The notes: generated by a model from the sequence alone, not told the origin. A stretch of DNA of 64,000 bases from Bacillota bacterium (GCA_023419605.1 JAEZXR010000002.1:62001-126000); one strand, 5' to 3'. Counted from the first letter of the stretch, positions 16,901-25,612 are shown. Made by a program: numbers and translations.

Positions 16901-16951
16901 TAGCACTACTGCGTTAATTACCTAAGATTTCGGTAATTTGTTCACAAATTA
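16901..16951. repeat. Palindromic element copy A (truncated)
   Basis: 51 bp nearly identical to 58394-58444: TAGCACTACTGCGTTAATTA at the left, then ACCTAAGATTTC and AATTTGTTCACAAATTA. The right inverted terminus seen in the second copy is missing here, and unrelated sequence with a 14-bp hairpin (CCTTATAAAAATGA / TCATTTTTATAAGG, 16954-17001) follows. Confidence 0.7.
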
Positions 16952-17064
16952 TGCCTTATAAAAATGAGCAGCAACGGTTTTGGGTTGTCATTTTTATAAG
17001 GATAATTACAAATTGAGGTAGTAGTAATAGGTTAAAAACACAACAGGTTAGGGGGATTCGAGAG

Positions 17065-17571
17065 ATGGATGTTTTTATTGAAAAAATTGTAGCCAGAAAA
17101 AAAACAGGGCAGGACCGCTTGATGGTCGCGGGTATTATTGTAGCTGCTTTTGTTGCTTTGATAGTGGTTTCGTCAATTCCTATCATCAATAGCCTGGGTC
17201 CGGTTTTATGGATTGTTATCGGATTTTTGGCCTTTCAATTTGCAAAGTCAAGAAATATAGAATTCGAATATGCGGTAACCAATGGTGACCTTGATATCGA
17301 TAAGATTATTGCACAACGCAAGCGCAAAAGAATATTCAGCGGAAGTGCCAAGGATTTTGAAATTGTTGCCAAGGTGAAAAGCGACAAATACACAAATGAG
17401 TACAAGAATATTGCGAAAAAAATCGAGGCTGTCAGCAGTATGGAAGCACCCGATATTTATTTCGTGGTTGCTCCTTACAAGGGAGAAAGGACCATTGTCT
17501 ATTTCGAACCAGACAAAAGAATGATTGATAACTTTAAAATCTTCATTCCCAGGAAGATTTCCGAGTGGTAA
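17065..17571 (+). CDS. Small membrane protein of unknown function
   Basis: 168 residues with two adjacent hydrophobic segments (about 22-42, LMVAGIIVAAFVALIVVSSI, and 45-62, GPVLWIVIGFLAFQFA) joined by a short turn, then a basic cytoplasmic domain with RKRKRIF and a C-terminus PRKISEW. It resembles a conserved clostridial family (possibly DUF6106) whose function I do not know. AGGGGGATTCGAGAG precedes the ATG. It stands alone with its own terminator. Confidence 0.7.
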   Translation: MDVFIEKIVARKKTGQDRLMVAGIIVAAFVALIVVSSIPIINSLGPVLWIVIGFLAFQFAKSRNIEFEYAVTNGDLDIDKIIAQRKRKRIFSGSAKDFEIVAKVKSDKYTNEYKNIAKKIEAVSSMEAPDIYFVVAPYKGERTIVYFEPDKRMIDNFKIFIPRKISEW

Positions 17572-17581
17572 AAGAAAGAAC

Positions 17582-17622
17582 AAATAAACCGGTACATGCC
17601 AGTGTACCGGTTTATTTGTTTG
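17582..17622 (+). terminator. Terminator after the small membrane protein
   Basis: Stem AAATAAACCGGTACA / TGTACCGGTTTATTT with a 6-nt loop, then a T-rich stretch. It is near-symmetric, so may act both ways. Confidence 0.85.
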
Positions 17623-17760
17623 TATCGAAGAGTTTCAAGGAGGAGGCACTTGAAAATTTACAGAAGGGCACATATTACAAAGTGGAGACAAATAAAGATT
17701 AGTAGAGAAAATCCTTTACTTTTATAGTATAATTAGGGTATATATCTTTTTTTAGGGTCG

Positions 17761-17847
17761 GTGAAAATATAACTTCATCTGTGATTTTGCTATACCCTTC
17801 ATTGAGGCAATGGCGGGCCCGCAAAAAAGATGAAGTATTATTTTCAC
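17761..17847. repeat. 87-bp element with 20-bp inverted termini
   Basis: The left end GTGAAAATATAACTTCATCT (17761-17780) is mirrored at 17828-17847 with two central mismatches. Inside is the GC palindrome GCGGGCCCGC (17813-17822). It lies in a 331-bp gap, ending 56 bp before the GH18 start. It looks like a MITE-sized or structured element; no other copy was noticed. Confidence 0.55.
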
Positions 17848-17902
17848 TCTTCCTTATTTACCTTGCGAGGTATACAATGAACATGGGAAAGGGGATTGTA
17901 TT

Positions 17903-19678
17903 TTGAGGAGAGAAAGAGAACGCAAGAGTGGGGGATGGGTCGTATGGATGTTCCTTCTGGCCATGGGAATCGTTGCCGGAGGTGTTTATTTTTACTTCCT
18001 GATGCCGAACAATAATGTTGTTCCGGCCTTTGAAGAGGGAAAATTGACCTTGGTGGTGGAAGGACAAACCGATACATCCAAAAATCAACCAAAGATCGTA
18101 GACAACGAAATTCTTTTTCCCTTTGATGTGGTAAAGAAGTATTTTGATCCGAATATTTACTGGGATGAAGCCTTGAAGAAAGTGACCGTTACGACGGAGA
18201 AGAAAGTCATCCGGATGAAGACCGATAGTCTGGAAGCCTTGATTAATAATAAGCCTGTTACGCTTAAGATTCCGGTGACGGTGGATAATGGGGTTACCTA
18301 CATTCCTATGGAATTCCTGAGCGAATTTTACAGTATAGAAATTAACTATCTAAAAGATAAAAATGTAATTATGGTTGATTTCACCAATAAGATAAAGAAG
18401 ATCGCGGAGCCCATGGATGCTAAGGCGGTAGTAAGGAAGGAACGGACGGTAAGGGCTCCTATTCTCAGAAAATTTGATCCGGTGACGGAAAAACCCGAAG
18501 ATTTGAGGTTCAATATATATGAGGAGTATGATAAATGGTATAAAGTCAGAACGGCAGAAGGAATCGTCGGGTATATCGAAAAAAAGAATGTGGTAGTCAA
18601 AGAAATGACGGTGAAAAAGCTCCCCCAGGAACCGGCGGTGAATACTGCATGGAAGCCGGAAAAGGGTAAGATCAACCTGGTATGGGAGATGATGTACGGA
18701 AAGCGGCCGGATCTGGCAAAAATACCTAAAATGGACGGTTTGGATGTCCTTTCTCCTACCTGGTTTCAATTGGAAAATGAGCAGGGAGGTTTAATTAACC
18801 GGGCGGATGCAAAATATGTAGAGTGGGCGCATCAGAATGGGTATAAGGTGTGGGCCCTGCTTTCCAATGATTTTCAAGATCCCGCCAAAACAAAGAAGTT
18901 TCTTGGCAATACCGATGCCAGGGATAATACCATCCGCCAGTTGCTTACGTATGCTTCTCTGTATAAGCTGGACGGTATCAATATTGATTTTGAAAACGTC
19001 AACAAATCCGATCGTGATGCCCTTACCCAGTTTGTAAGAGAAGTAACTCCCATGCTTAAAGAGCAGGGACTGGTTGTGTCCATGGACGTTGGAATCCCGG
19101 ACGGAAGTGATAACTACTCTCTGTGCTACGACCGGAAAGCATTGGGACAAGTTGTCGATTATATTATGGTCATGACCTATGACCAGCATTATGCAGGGGG
19201 ACAGAAGTCCGGCTCTGTGGCGCAAATGACATGGGTCGAGCAGAATCTGAAAAAAACCCTGGAGCAGGTACCGAAGGAGAAACTGCTTTTGGGCTTGCCT
19301 TTTTATACAAGGCTCTGGAAGGAAGAGACAGGGGCGGATGGAAAGGTAAAGTTAACCAGTGAAGCTTTGACGATGGATGCTGCCAGAAAGAATATAAAGG
19401 ACAATAATGGAACTGTAAAATGGGATGAGGAAAGCGGACAGTTCTACGGAGAATATAAGAAGGACAACGTTACCTATAAGGTTTGGCTGGAAGATGAAAG
19501 CTCCATCAATCTGAAGTCATCCCTGGTACAGAAGTATAATCTGGCAGGCGCTGCCTCCTGGAGCAGAACCTTTGAAGTGGCGGAAGTTTGGAATGTACTC
19601 AACAAGAATCTTAAAACCATCGACAGTTACCAAACCTGGGTGGCTGAAAATAAAGAGAAAAAGTATGTGTTTAACTAA
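17903..19678 (+). CDS. Membrane-anchored glycoside hydrolase family 18 protein (YaaH type)
   Basis: 591 residues from a TTG start (AAAGGGG upstream). A basic N-terminus and one membrane segment (14-33) are followed by a copper-amine-oxidase-N-like domain (about 45-160), an SH3-like segment (165-235, ending YKVRTAEGIVGYIEKKNV) and a GH18 barrel (about 250-570). The catalytic strand reads DGINIDFE, D357 to E364, with E364 the expected acid. GH18 enzymes with this layout cut peptidoglycan or spore cortex. The chain ends WSRTFEVAEVWNVLN, typical of the barrel end. A role in envelope or spore wall turnover is inference. Confidence 0.9.
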   Translation: MRRERERKSGGWVVWMFLLAMGIVAGGVYFYFLMPNNNVVPAFEEGKLTLVVEGQTDTSKNQPKIVDNEILFPFDVVKKYFDPNIYWDEALKKVTVTTEKKVIRMKTDSLEALINNKPVTLKIPVTVDNGVTYIPMEFLSEFYSIEINYLKDKNVIMVDFTNKIKKIAEPMDAKAVVRKERTVRAPILRKFDPVTEKPEDLRFNIYEEYDKWYKVRTAEGIVGYIEKKNVVVKEMTVKKLPQEPAVNTAWKPEKGKINLVWEMMYGKRPDLAKIPKMDGLDVLSPTWFQLENEQGGLINRADAKYVEWAHQNGYKVWALLSNDFQDPAKTKKFLGNTDARDNTIRQLLTYASLYKLDGINIDFENVNKSDRDALTQFVREVTPMLKEQGLVVSMDVGIPDGSDNYSLCYDRKALGQVVDYIMVMTYDQHYAGGQKSGSVAQMTWVEQNLKKTLEQVPKEKLLLGLPFYTRLWKEETGADGKVKLTSEALTMDAARKNIKDNNGTVKWDEESGQFYGEYKKDNVTYKVWLEDESSINLKSSLVQKYNLAGAASWSRTFEVAEVWNVLNKNLKTIDSYQTWVAENKEKKYVFN

Positions 19679-19740
19679 TGGGTGTTGACTCCATAAAAGT
19701 AGTTGTGTATAATATTATCTAATATTTTTCTTTGAATTTT

Positions 19741-19785
19741 AACAAAGTCTAATGAAAGTATTGAAGACTTTGTTTTATTTTTTAT
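19741..19785 (+). terminator. Terminator after the GH18 gene
   Basis: AACAAAGTCT / AGACTTTGTT, a 10-bp stem with a 14-nt loop, then TTATTTTTT. Confidence 0.8.
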
Positions 19786-19828
19786 TATCTACACATTACT
19801 ATATTATAAATATTAGGAGGATACGGAA

Positions 19829-21334
19829 ATGGCATATTTTTACAATGAACCCTCAAGAACATTTAACGAATATCTACTGATTCCGAATTTAACGAGAAAA
19901 GACTGCATTCCGAGCAACGTTTCGTTAAAGACACCCATCGTACGATTTAAAGAAGGGGAAAAAAGCCCTCTTGAAATAAACATCCCGGTTGCATCCGCCA
20001 TTATGCAGTCAGTTTCGGATTCCAATATGGCGACAGCTCTTGCAAGGTCTGGAGGGATATCCTTTATCTATGGCTCCCAGTCCATCGAAGAACAAGCGGA
20101 AATGGTGAGGAAGGTCAAGAAGTACAAGGCGGGTTTTGTAGTCAGCGATTCCAATTTAAGGCCGGATCAAACACTAAAGGATGTTCTTGATTTGAAAGAG
20201 AACACCGGCCATTCTACTATTGCCATTACAGCGGACGGTACTCCCACCGGAAGGCTGGAGGGAATCGTAACCAGCAGGGATTACAGGCTGAGCAGAACTT
20301 CTCTGGATAAAAAGATCTATGAATTCATGACTCCTTTTTCTTCCTTAATCTATGGCGTAGAAGGGATTACATTAAAAGAGGCCAACGATATGATCTGGGA
20401 TCACAAATTAAACACTCTTCCCATCGTGGATAAGGATCAGAAGCTGGTCTATCTGGTGTTTAGAAAGGACTATGACGATCATAAGGGGAATCCAGATGAA
20501 TTGCTGGATGAAAGTAAGCGGCTGCGCTGCGGTGCCGGAATCAATACCCGGGACTATAAAGAAAGAGTGCCTGCACTGGTTGAAGCCGGGGTCGACATCC
20601 TCTGTATCGATTCCTCTGACGGATATTCCGAATGGCAAAAGGAAACCGTAGAGTGGATCAAAAAAGAGTACAATGGTGCAGTTAAAATCGGAGCTGGAAA
20701 TGTTGTTGACAGAGAAGGCTTCCTCTATCTTGCCGAAGCGGGAGCTGACTTCGTGAAGGTGGGTATTGGCGGCGGTTCCATATGCATCACGAGAGAGCAG
20801 AAAGGTATTGGACGTGGACAGGCTACTTCTATTATTGAGGTGGCACAGGCAAGGGACGAGTACTTCAAAAAGACGGGGATCTATGTTCCCATTTGTTCCG
20901 ATGGCGGTATCGTCCACGACTATCATGTTACTCTGGCTTTGGCGATGGGTGCGAATTTTGTAATGCTTGGAAGATACTTTGCGCGGTTTGATGAAAGCCC
21001 CACCCGTAAATTGAAGATTGGCGGAAGGTTTGTCAAGGAATACTGGGGAGAGGGGGCCAACAGGGCAAGAAACTGGCAGCGGTATGATAATGGCGGTAAG
21101 ACCAAGCTGGAGTTTGAAGAGGGCGTTGACTCCTATGTACCCTATGCCGGTAAAATGAAGGATACATTGGATACTACCATCAACAAGATCAAATCTACCC
21201 TGTGCAACTGCGGTGCCATCTCCATTGATGAGTTCCAGCGAGTTGCCCGGTTGACACTGGTTTCATCCACCAGTATCATCGAGGGCGGAGCCCACGATGT
21301 TATTCTGAAGGACAGTGAGACTTCTACAAGATAG
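19829..21334 (+). CDS. guaB: IMP dehydrogenase, Tritrichomonas-like subtype
   Basis: Oxidises IMP to XMP with NAD+, the committed step to guanine nucleotides. 501 residues: the barrel is split by two CBS domains (about 100-220, containing VSDSNLRPDQT and VTSRDYRLSR). Catalytic C319 is in GGGSICITREQKGIGRGQ, and the flap arginine in RYFARFDESP follows. The sequence fits the subtype known from the protist Tritrichomonas foetus (shared start YNEP..TFNEYLLIP, CITREQKGIGRGQAT, EYWGEG..RARNWQRYD) better than the B. subtilis type. AGGAGG precedes the ATG. It is followed by a palindromic element and a terminator. Confidence 0.95.
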   Translation: MAYFYNEPSRTFNEYLLIPNLTRKDCIPSNVSLKTPIVRFKEGEKSPLEINIPVASAIMQSVSDSNMATALARSGGISFIYGSQSIEEQAEMVRKVKKYKAGFVVSDSNLRPDQTLKDVLDLKENTGHSTIAITADGTPTGRLEGIVTSRDYRLSRTSLDKKIYEFMTPFSSLIYGVEGITLKEANDMIWDHKLNTLPIVDKDQKLVYLVFRKDYDDHKGNPDELLDESKRLRCGAGINTRDYKERVPALVEAGVDILCIDSSDGYSEWQKETVEWIKKEYNGAVKIGAGNVVDREGFLYLAEAGADFVKVGIGGGSICITREQKGIGRGQATSIIEVAQARDEYFKKTGIYVPICSDGGIVHDYHVTLALAMGANFVMLGRYFARFDESPTRKLKIGGRFVKEYWGEGANRARNWQRYDNGGKTKLEFEEGVDSYVPYAGKMKDTLDTTINKIKSTLCNCGAISIDEFQRVARLTLVSSTSIIEGGAHDVILKDSETSTR

Positions 21335-21348
21335 GAATGTATTTAAAA

Positions 21349-21535
21349 TAACGCGTTGTGCTAGCTTTGCTAAGAAAAATGTCATTCCAGGACAGCTTCA
21401 ATAGCAACGTTCAGACGACTTTGAGGGAAATGACTCTAGGGTTCGAGCATAAAGTCGCTTCCCTTAGAGGGATTCCTTACGGGTCAGTGAAGCTGCCTTC
21501 CATGGCACTTTTCTTGCAACTAGCACAACGCGTTA
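21349..21535. repeat. 187-bp palindromic element after guaB
   Basis: The first and last 15 bases are perfect inverted copies (TAACGCGTTGTGCTA / TAGCACAACGCGTTA), and the imperfect pairing continues for about 50 bp inward (AAGAAAAATGTCATT.. against its mirror, then CAGCTTCA/TGAAGCTG). Inner stems such as CGACTTT/AAAGTCG and CTCTAGGG/CCCTTAGAG can form. The right end TAGCACAACGCGTTAAATTA resembles the terminus TAGCACTACTGCGTTAATTA of element A at 16901. No protein is supported inside. Confidence 0.65.
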
Positions 21536-21545
21536 AATTAATGGT

Positions 21546-21585
21546 AAAATAAAAGAGTAAGGTTTTCCTTACTCTTTTATTTTAT
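21546..21585 (+). terminator. Terminator after guaB and the palindromic element
   Basis: AAAATAAAAGAGTAAGG / CCTTACTCTTTTATTTT, a 17-bp stem with a TTTT loop. Confidence 0.85.
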
Positions 21586-21609
21586 GAGAAAATCGAAGGA
21601 GGTTGTCTG

Positions 21610-22461
21610 ATGCTGTCACAGGCGCTTCATGAGAGAAAGCCTTTTGACCAGGACTTTCCCTTTAAAATGTTTGTGTCCAATCTGGGGAAATTTCCTCCCC
21701 ATTGGCACGAGGAAATGGAAATTATTTATGTTGTCGAGGGAAATATTGATATTGGTTTGAACCATGAAATTCATACCCTGAATACCAGGGACATTCTCAT
21801 GATTGGCCCTGGAGAGGTACACCATTTTCTGGATGGACAGGAGACGAGAAAAATACTCGTTGTTCAGTTTGGAATGGCTCTCCTGGACCAAAGCTTTTCG
21901 ATTTTCGGAGATCGAAGATTTGTAACCCCCTTAATTGATTGTAACAATGCGGAACAAAGCTTGCATGCAGTTCATAAAAAGCTGGAAGCACAGATTTTAC
22001 AAATTCTTGATGAGTATCAAAACCGGAAGGAAGGGTACCGCTTGGCGATGAAAGCCCGCCTGTTTGATATGATGGTAGTGCTGTTACGGGAGGTGGCCTG
22101 GGAAAGTTACTCCGTCACGGAGAAGAACAGGCGGTTGATACGGTTGGAGCGGCTGCAGAACGTGTTTCAATATGTAGAGGACCACTATTCGCAAGAATTG
22201 TCCCTTGAGAAAGCTGCAAATGTGGCTAATTTTAGCGTTTTTCATTTTACCCGTTTTTTTAAGGAAAGCACCGGTATGACCTTCGGCGACTATGTGAGCA
22301 GCTACAGGATTGGAAAAGCAGAAGTTTTACTGAAAAATACGGAGGAGTCAATGACGGAGATCGCTTTTAAACTGGGCTTTAACAGCATAAAGACCTTTAA
22401 CCGGGTTTTTAAGGAACTGAAGCGGTGTTCGCCTTCTGTTTACAGAAAAAGCAATATTTGA
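21610..22461 (+). CDS. AraC-family transcriptional regulator with cupin sensor
   Basis: 283 residues. The N-terminal cupin domain (about 15-110) has PPHWHEEMEIIYVVEGNIDI and DILMIGPGEVHHFLDG, the sugar-sensing barrel. The C-terminal AraC domain (about 185-283) carries two helix-turn-helix units: LEKAANVANFSVFHFTRFFKEST and MTEIAFKLGFNSIKTFNRVFKEL. GAAGGAGG lies before the ATG. It precedes a ThuA-like and a Gfo/Idh/MocA gene on the same strand, so it probably controls a sugar or cyclitol catabolic cluster; a terminator separates it from them. Confidence 0.92.
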   Translation: MLSQALHERKPFDQDFPFKMFVSNLGKFPPHWHEEMEIIYVVEGNIDIGLNHEIHTLNTRDILMIGPGEVHHFLDGQETRKILVVQFGMALLDQSFSIFGDRRFVTPLIDCNNAEQSLHAVHKKLEAQILQILDEYQNRKEGYRLAMKARLFDMMVVLLREVAWESYSVTEKNRRLIRLERLQNVFQYVEDHYSQELSLEKAANVANFSVFHFTRFFKESTGMTFGDYVSSYRIGKAEVLLKNTEESMTEIAFKLGFNSIKTFNRVFKELKRCSPSVYRKSNI

Positions 22462-22473
22462 GAAGCGGTTAGC

Positions 22474-22507
22474 AATCCCTGGGGAGACATCCCCAGGGTT
22501 TTTTTAT
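22474..22507 (+). terminator. Terminator after the AraC gene
   Basis: ATCCCTGGGGA with TCCCCAGGGT and a short loop, then seven T. Confidence 0.85.
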
Positions 22508-22574
22508 ACAATAAAGTACGTAGAGCGATTCGTATATGGATGAACTCAGATAACGTAAAAAAGGAGGCTGGCAT

Positions 22575-23297
22575 ATGAAAAGGAAAGCGTTAATCGTCCA
22601 GGGAGGCTGGGACGGTCATGAACCTGTGAAAGTATCGGAGATTTTCAAAAGAACTCTGGAGGAATGCGATTTTGAGGTGGAAGTACAGGATACGCTGGAT
22701 GCATTTCTGGATATAGAGAAACTAAAGCAGCTGCATTTGATCGTTCCCGTATGGACCATGGGGAAAATCACAAAGGAGCAGGTGGGGCCTGTCATTGAAG
22801 CAGTGGCGTCGGGTGTTGGAATTGCGGGTTGCCATGGAGGGATGTGCGATGCATTCCGCGAAAATGTGGAATGGCAGTTTATGACAGGTGGACAGTGGGT
22901 ATCCCATCCAGGAGGGGATGGTGTCGAATATGAGGTGAATATCAAAAGCGGTTCCAGTCCTATTGTTGATGGAATCATGGATTTCAAGGTAAAAAGCGAG
23001 CAATATTATGTTCATGTAGATCCCGCCATCGAAGTGCTTGCTACAACAAGATTTCCTGTCGTCAAGTGGTACCACTCCTCTAACGGACAGGTGGATGTAC
23101 CTGTGCTTTGGACCAAACGATGGGGCCATGGCAGGGTGTTCTACTCTTCGCTGGGCCACCATGCCGATGTCTTTGACATCCCGGAGGCTCTTGAAACCAT
23201 GAAAAGAGGATTCCTTTGGGCTGCGGAGGGAAAAGACATTGCTGTGAAGAATCGATTGGATGCCGGTGTGTTTAAAAACGAGGCAAAAATGTTTTAA
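22575..23297 (+). CDS. ThuA-like domain protein
   Basis: 240 residues of the ThuA (trehalose-utilisation, class I glutamine-amidotransferase-like) fold: LIVQGGWDGHEP at the start, GIAGCHGGMCDAF near 85, GQWVSHPGG near 105 and RVFYSSLGHHADVFD near 188. In rhizobia ThuA acts with ThuB on 3-keto-disaccharides. Here the gene is followed 35 bp later by a Gfo/Idh/MocA oxidoreductase, the usual partner, so a role in oxidative sugar catabolism is plausible. AAGGAGG precedes the ATG. Confidence 0.9.
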   Translation: MKRKALIVQGGWDGHEPVKVSEIFKRTLEECDFEVEVQDTLDAFLDIEKLKQLHLIVPVWTMGKITKEQVGPVIEAVASGVGIAGCHGGMCDAFRENVEWQFMTGGQWVSHPGGDGVEYEVNIKSGSSPIVDGIMDFKVKSEQYYVHVDPAIEVLATTRFPVVKWYHSSNGQVDVPVLWTKRWGHGRVFYSSLGHHADVFDIPEALETMKRGFLWAAEGKDIAVKNRLDAGVFKNEAKMF

Positions 23298-23332
23298 CCC
23301 CGTTAAGGAGTTTTCAATAAGGAGGAGATGAA

Positions 23333-24442
23333 ATGATGCAGAAGGTAAAAGTAGGTATAATTGGCTGTGGAAACATTAGCAGCATATATTTGAAGAACTT
23401 ATCCCAGGCTTTTGAAATAACTGAAGTGGCTGCATGTGCGGACCTGGTTTCCGAAAAGGCAGAGGCCAGGGCAAAGGAATTTAATATCCCAAAGGCCTGT
23501 ACGGTAGAAGAACTGCTGGCGGATCCGGAGATAAGGATTGTTGTTAACCTGACCATCCCCAAAGCCCATGCGGAAGTGTGCCTTGCTGCTTTGGAAGCGG
23601 GAAAAAGTGTCTATGTTGAAAAGCCGCTCGCCATTTCGAGGGAGGATGGAAGAAGAATCCTGGAAAAGGCGAGAGAAAAGGGACTTTTGGTTGGCTGTGC
23701 TCCGGACACCTTCCTTGGAGGCGGTTTGCAGACTTGCCGGAAGCTGATTGATGACGGATGGATAGGAACACCGGTTGCAGCTACGGCATTTATGATGTGC
23801 CATGGGCATGAAAGCTGGCATCCGGACCCGGAATTTTATTATCAAGTAGGTGGGGGCCCCATGTTCGATATGGGACCCTATTATTTGACGGCCCTCATTT
23901 CCCTGCTGGGACCTGTAAAAAGAGTTACAGGCTCCACAAGAATTACCTTCCCGGAAAGAACCATCACCAGCGCACCGAAGTTTGGCAAAAAAGTTGAGGT
24001 TGAAGTGCCGACCCATGTGGCAGGTGTCATGGATTTCTGCAATGGGGCTGTAGCTACGATTATAACCAGCTTTGATGTATGGAGCGCTCAACTGCCGAGA
24101 ATTGAAATATATGGAAGCGAGGGAAGCTTAAGTGTTCCCGATCCCAATACCTTTGGGGGCCCTGTATACATTCGAAGACAGGGGCAGACCGAATGGAAGG
24201 AAATACCCCTTACGCATATCTACAATGAAAACAGTAGAGGTATCGGTGCAGCCGATATGGCCTATGCGCTCCAAAATGGCAGAAAGCACAGGGCCAATGG
24301 TGATATGGCATACCATGTGCTGGATATCATGCACGGTTTCCATGATGCTTCCAGGGATGGAAGGCATTACGAGCTTCAGAGCATTTGTGAAAGACCTGCG
24401 GCGCTGCCTACGAGGCTGCTGCCTAAAACCCTCGACGCCTAG
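23333..24442 (+). CDS. Gfo/Idh/MocA family NAD(P)-dependent oxidoreductase
   Basis: 369 residues. A Rossmann domain at the start (KVGIIGCGNISSIYLKNL) is followed by VVNLTIPKAHAEVCLAALEAGKSVYVEKPLAIS, with the EKP motif around residue 97. The C-terminal alpha/beta domain has GGGPMFDMGPYYLTALISLLG near 180. Such enzymes oxidise or epimerise sugars, inositols and amino sugars; the substrate is not readable. AAGGAGG lies upstream; ATGATG gives two adjacent possible starts. It is probably co-transcribed with the ThuA-like gene. Confidence 0.92.
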   Translation: MMQKVKVGIIGCGNISSIYLKNLSQAFEITEVAACADLVSEKAEARAKEFNIPKACTVEELLADPEIRIVVNLTIPKAHAEVCLAALEAGKSVYVEKPLAISREDGRRILEKAREKGLLVGCAPDTFLGGGLQTCRKLIDDGWIGTPVAATAFMMCHGHESWHPDPEFYYQVGGGPMFDMGPYYLTALISLLGPVKRVTGSTRITFPERTITSAPKFGKKVEVEVPTHVAGVMDFCNGAVATIITSFDVWSAQLPRIEIYGSEGSLSVPDPNTFGGPVYIRRQGQTEWKEIPLTHIYNENSRGIGAADMAYALQNGRKHRANGDMAYHVLDIMHGFHDASRDGRHYELQSICERPAALPTRLLPKTLDA

Positions 24443-24453
24443 CAATACGACGG

Positions 24454-24483
24454 AAGACCGGATCATAGCGATCCGGTCTTTTT
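24454..24483 (+). terminator. Terminator after the oxidoreductase gene
   Basis: AAGACCGGATC / GATCCGGTCTT with a 5-nt loop, followed by TTT. Confidence 0.88.
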
Positions 24484-24586
24484 GATGCAGCCGATCCTTG
24501 GCTTTTCTGTAAAACCGGATTGTATCGGTATATTTTGAGCAATCTTAAAATAATATAGAGTAAAAGTGTTGCCAGGGTGAAATAGG

Positions 24587-25612
24587 ATGAAAAAATTTGC
24601 TTTACTGCTATGCCGCACAGAAAATGAACAGGATATACCGAAAAAGGGATTATTTTCAACATGGCTTACAGGCCTTAAGGAGTTTTTTCGAAGTTTACGT
24701 AAAGAAAAATTTTTCAATGGTGCATTAAAAACGATACAAGTAGATGAAGAACTGGAACTAAGCCTTATAACTCTTCCCTATACACTGGCGGAGCTGGGGA
24801 AAATACGCAGCAGGCGGAGAATCAGACAAATAAATGAGTTCCTATATACTGCCTATAGAGAGCAGGGCTTTGCCTGCTGTATCGTACCGGAATGCATTGC
24901 GGAGATTCACTCTTTTGAGAATTGCATACGCAGCCCTTTTACAGGTGAATACCTCTACCGGTGTCTTCTCGTAAATATACTGGAGGATATATTTACGAAA
25001 AAAGGGATCAATATCTGGGATTTGGATATTGTTTTAGCCCAGGGGGAGCGTCGGGAAAGCTTATATGCTGTGATCGAGCTCCTGTCTCCCAGCGTTCGTT
25101 TCCTGACCGTTGTCAGTGAGGAGCAGGACCAAATCGAGGAGGAGGCTGGGGAGACCTTTCTGGATTCAGGGCTGTCCGTAATCATAACTTTTGACTGGAA
25201 AAGTGCATTTAAAAATGCAGACGTAATCATAAATCTAAAAGAAGAAAAAGAGACTGCTTCCAATATAAAAACAAAAAAGGGATCGGTTTTGATCAATATA
25301 AGCGGGCTGAAAGCTCCCGCCATTCACTGCGAAAGTACCCTCATTCAAGGACTGCATGTAGGAATACCCCGGAGTCTGTATGATCAGCTGGACAGTAACC
25401 TATGGAGCTTCTTTGAGCCCTGTGAATTGGCTGAGGCGATTATTACAATGGGCCTCGGACTGGAGGAGCAGGTTATGCAAAAGGAATTTCCGCAATTCGA
25501 GCTTATGAAAAAAGTAAGTAAGGAGTTTAAGAAAGGAGGATATAGGATAACAGGTTTCGCGGGCAGGCATAATACCCTTTATGCCAGTGATATAGCTATG
25601 AGAGATGTGTAA
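24587..25612 (+). CDS. Protein of unknown function with Rossmann-like C-terminal half
   Basis: 341 residues, no signal peptide or membrane span. The middle and C-terminal part has the alternating pattern of a nucleotide-binding fold: LDIVLAQGERRESLYAVIELL, then VRFLTVVSEEQDQIEEEAGETF, GLSVIITFDWKSAFKNADVIINL, GSVLINISGLKAP and GLHVGIPRSLYDQL. This resembles the NAD-binding half of shikimate or amino-acid dehydrogenases, but no GXGXXG motif is evident. I do not recognise a named family. ATAGG precedes the ATG. It stands between terminators, upstream of greA. Confidence 0.7.
   Translation: MKKFALLLCRTENEQDIPKKGLFSTWLTGLKEFFRSLRKEKFFNGALKTIQVDEELELSLITLPYTLAELGKIRSRRRIRQINEFLYTAYREQGFACCIVPECIAEIHSFENCIRSPFTGEYLYRCLLVNILEDIFTKKGINIWDLDIVLAQGERRESLYAVIELLSPSVRFLTVVSEEQDQIEEEAGETFLDSGLSVIITFDWKSAFKNADVIINLKEEKETASNIKTKKGSVLINISGLKAPAIHCESTLIQGLHVGIPRSLYDQLDSNLWSFFEPCELAEAIITMGLGLEEQVMQKEFPQFELMKKVSKEFKKGGYRITGFAGRHNTLYASDIAMRDV

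Noticed and set aside
21358..21552. 64-codon open frame after guaB
   Set aside because: It lies entirely inside the 187-bp palindromic element and has no ribosome site.
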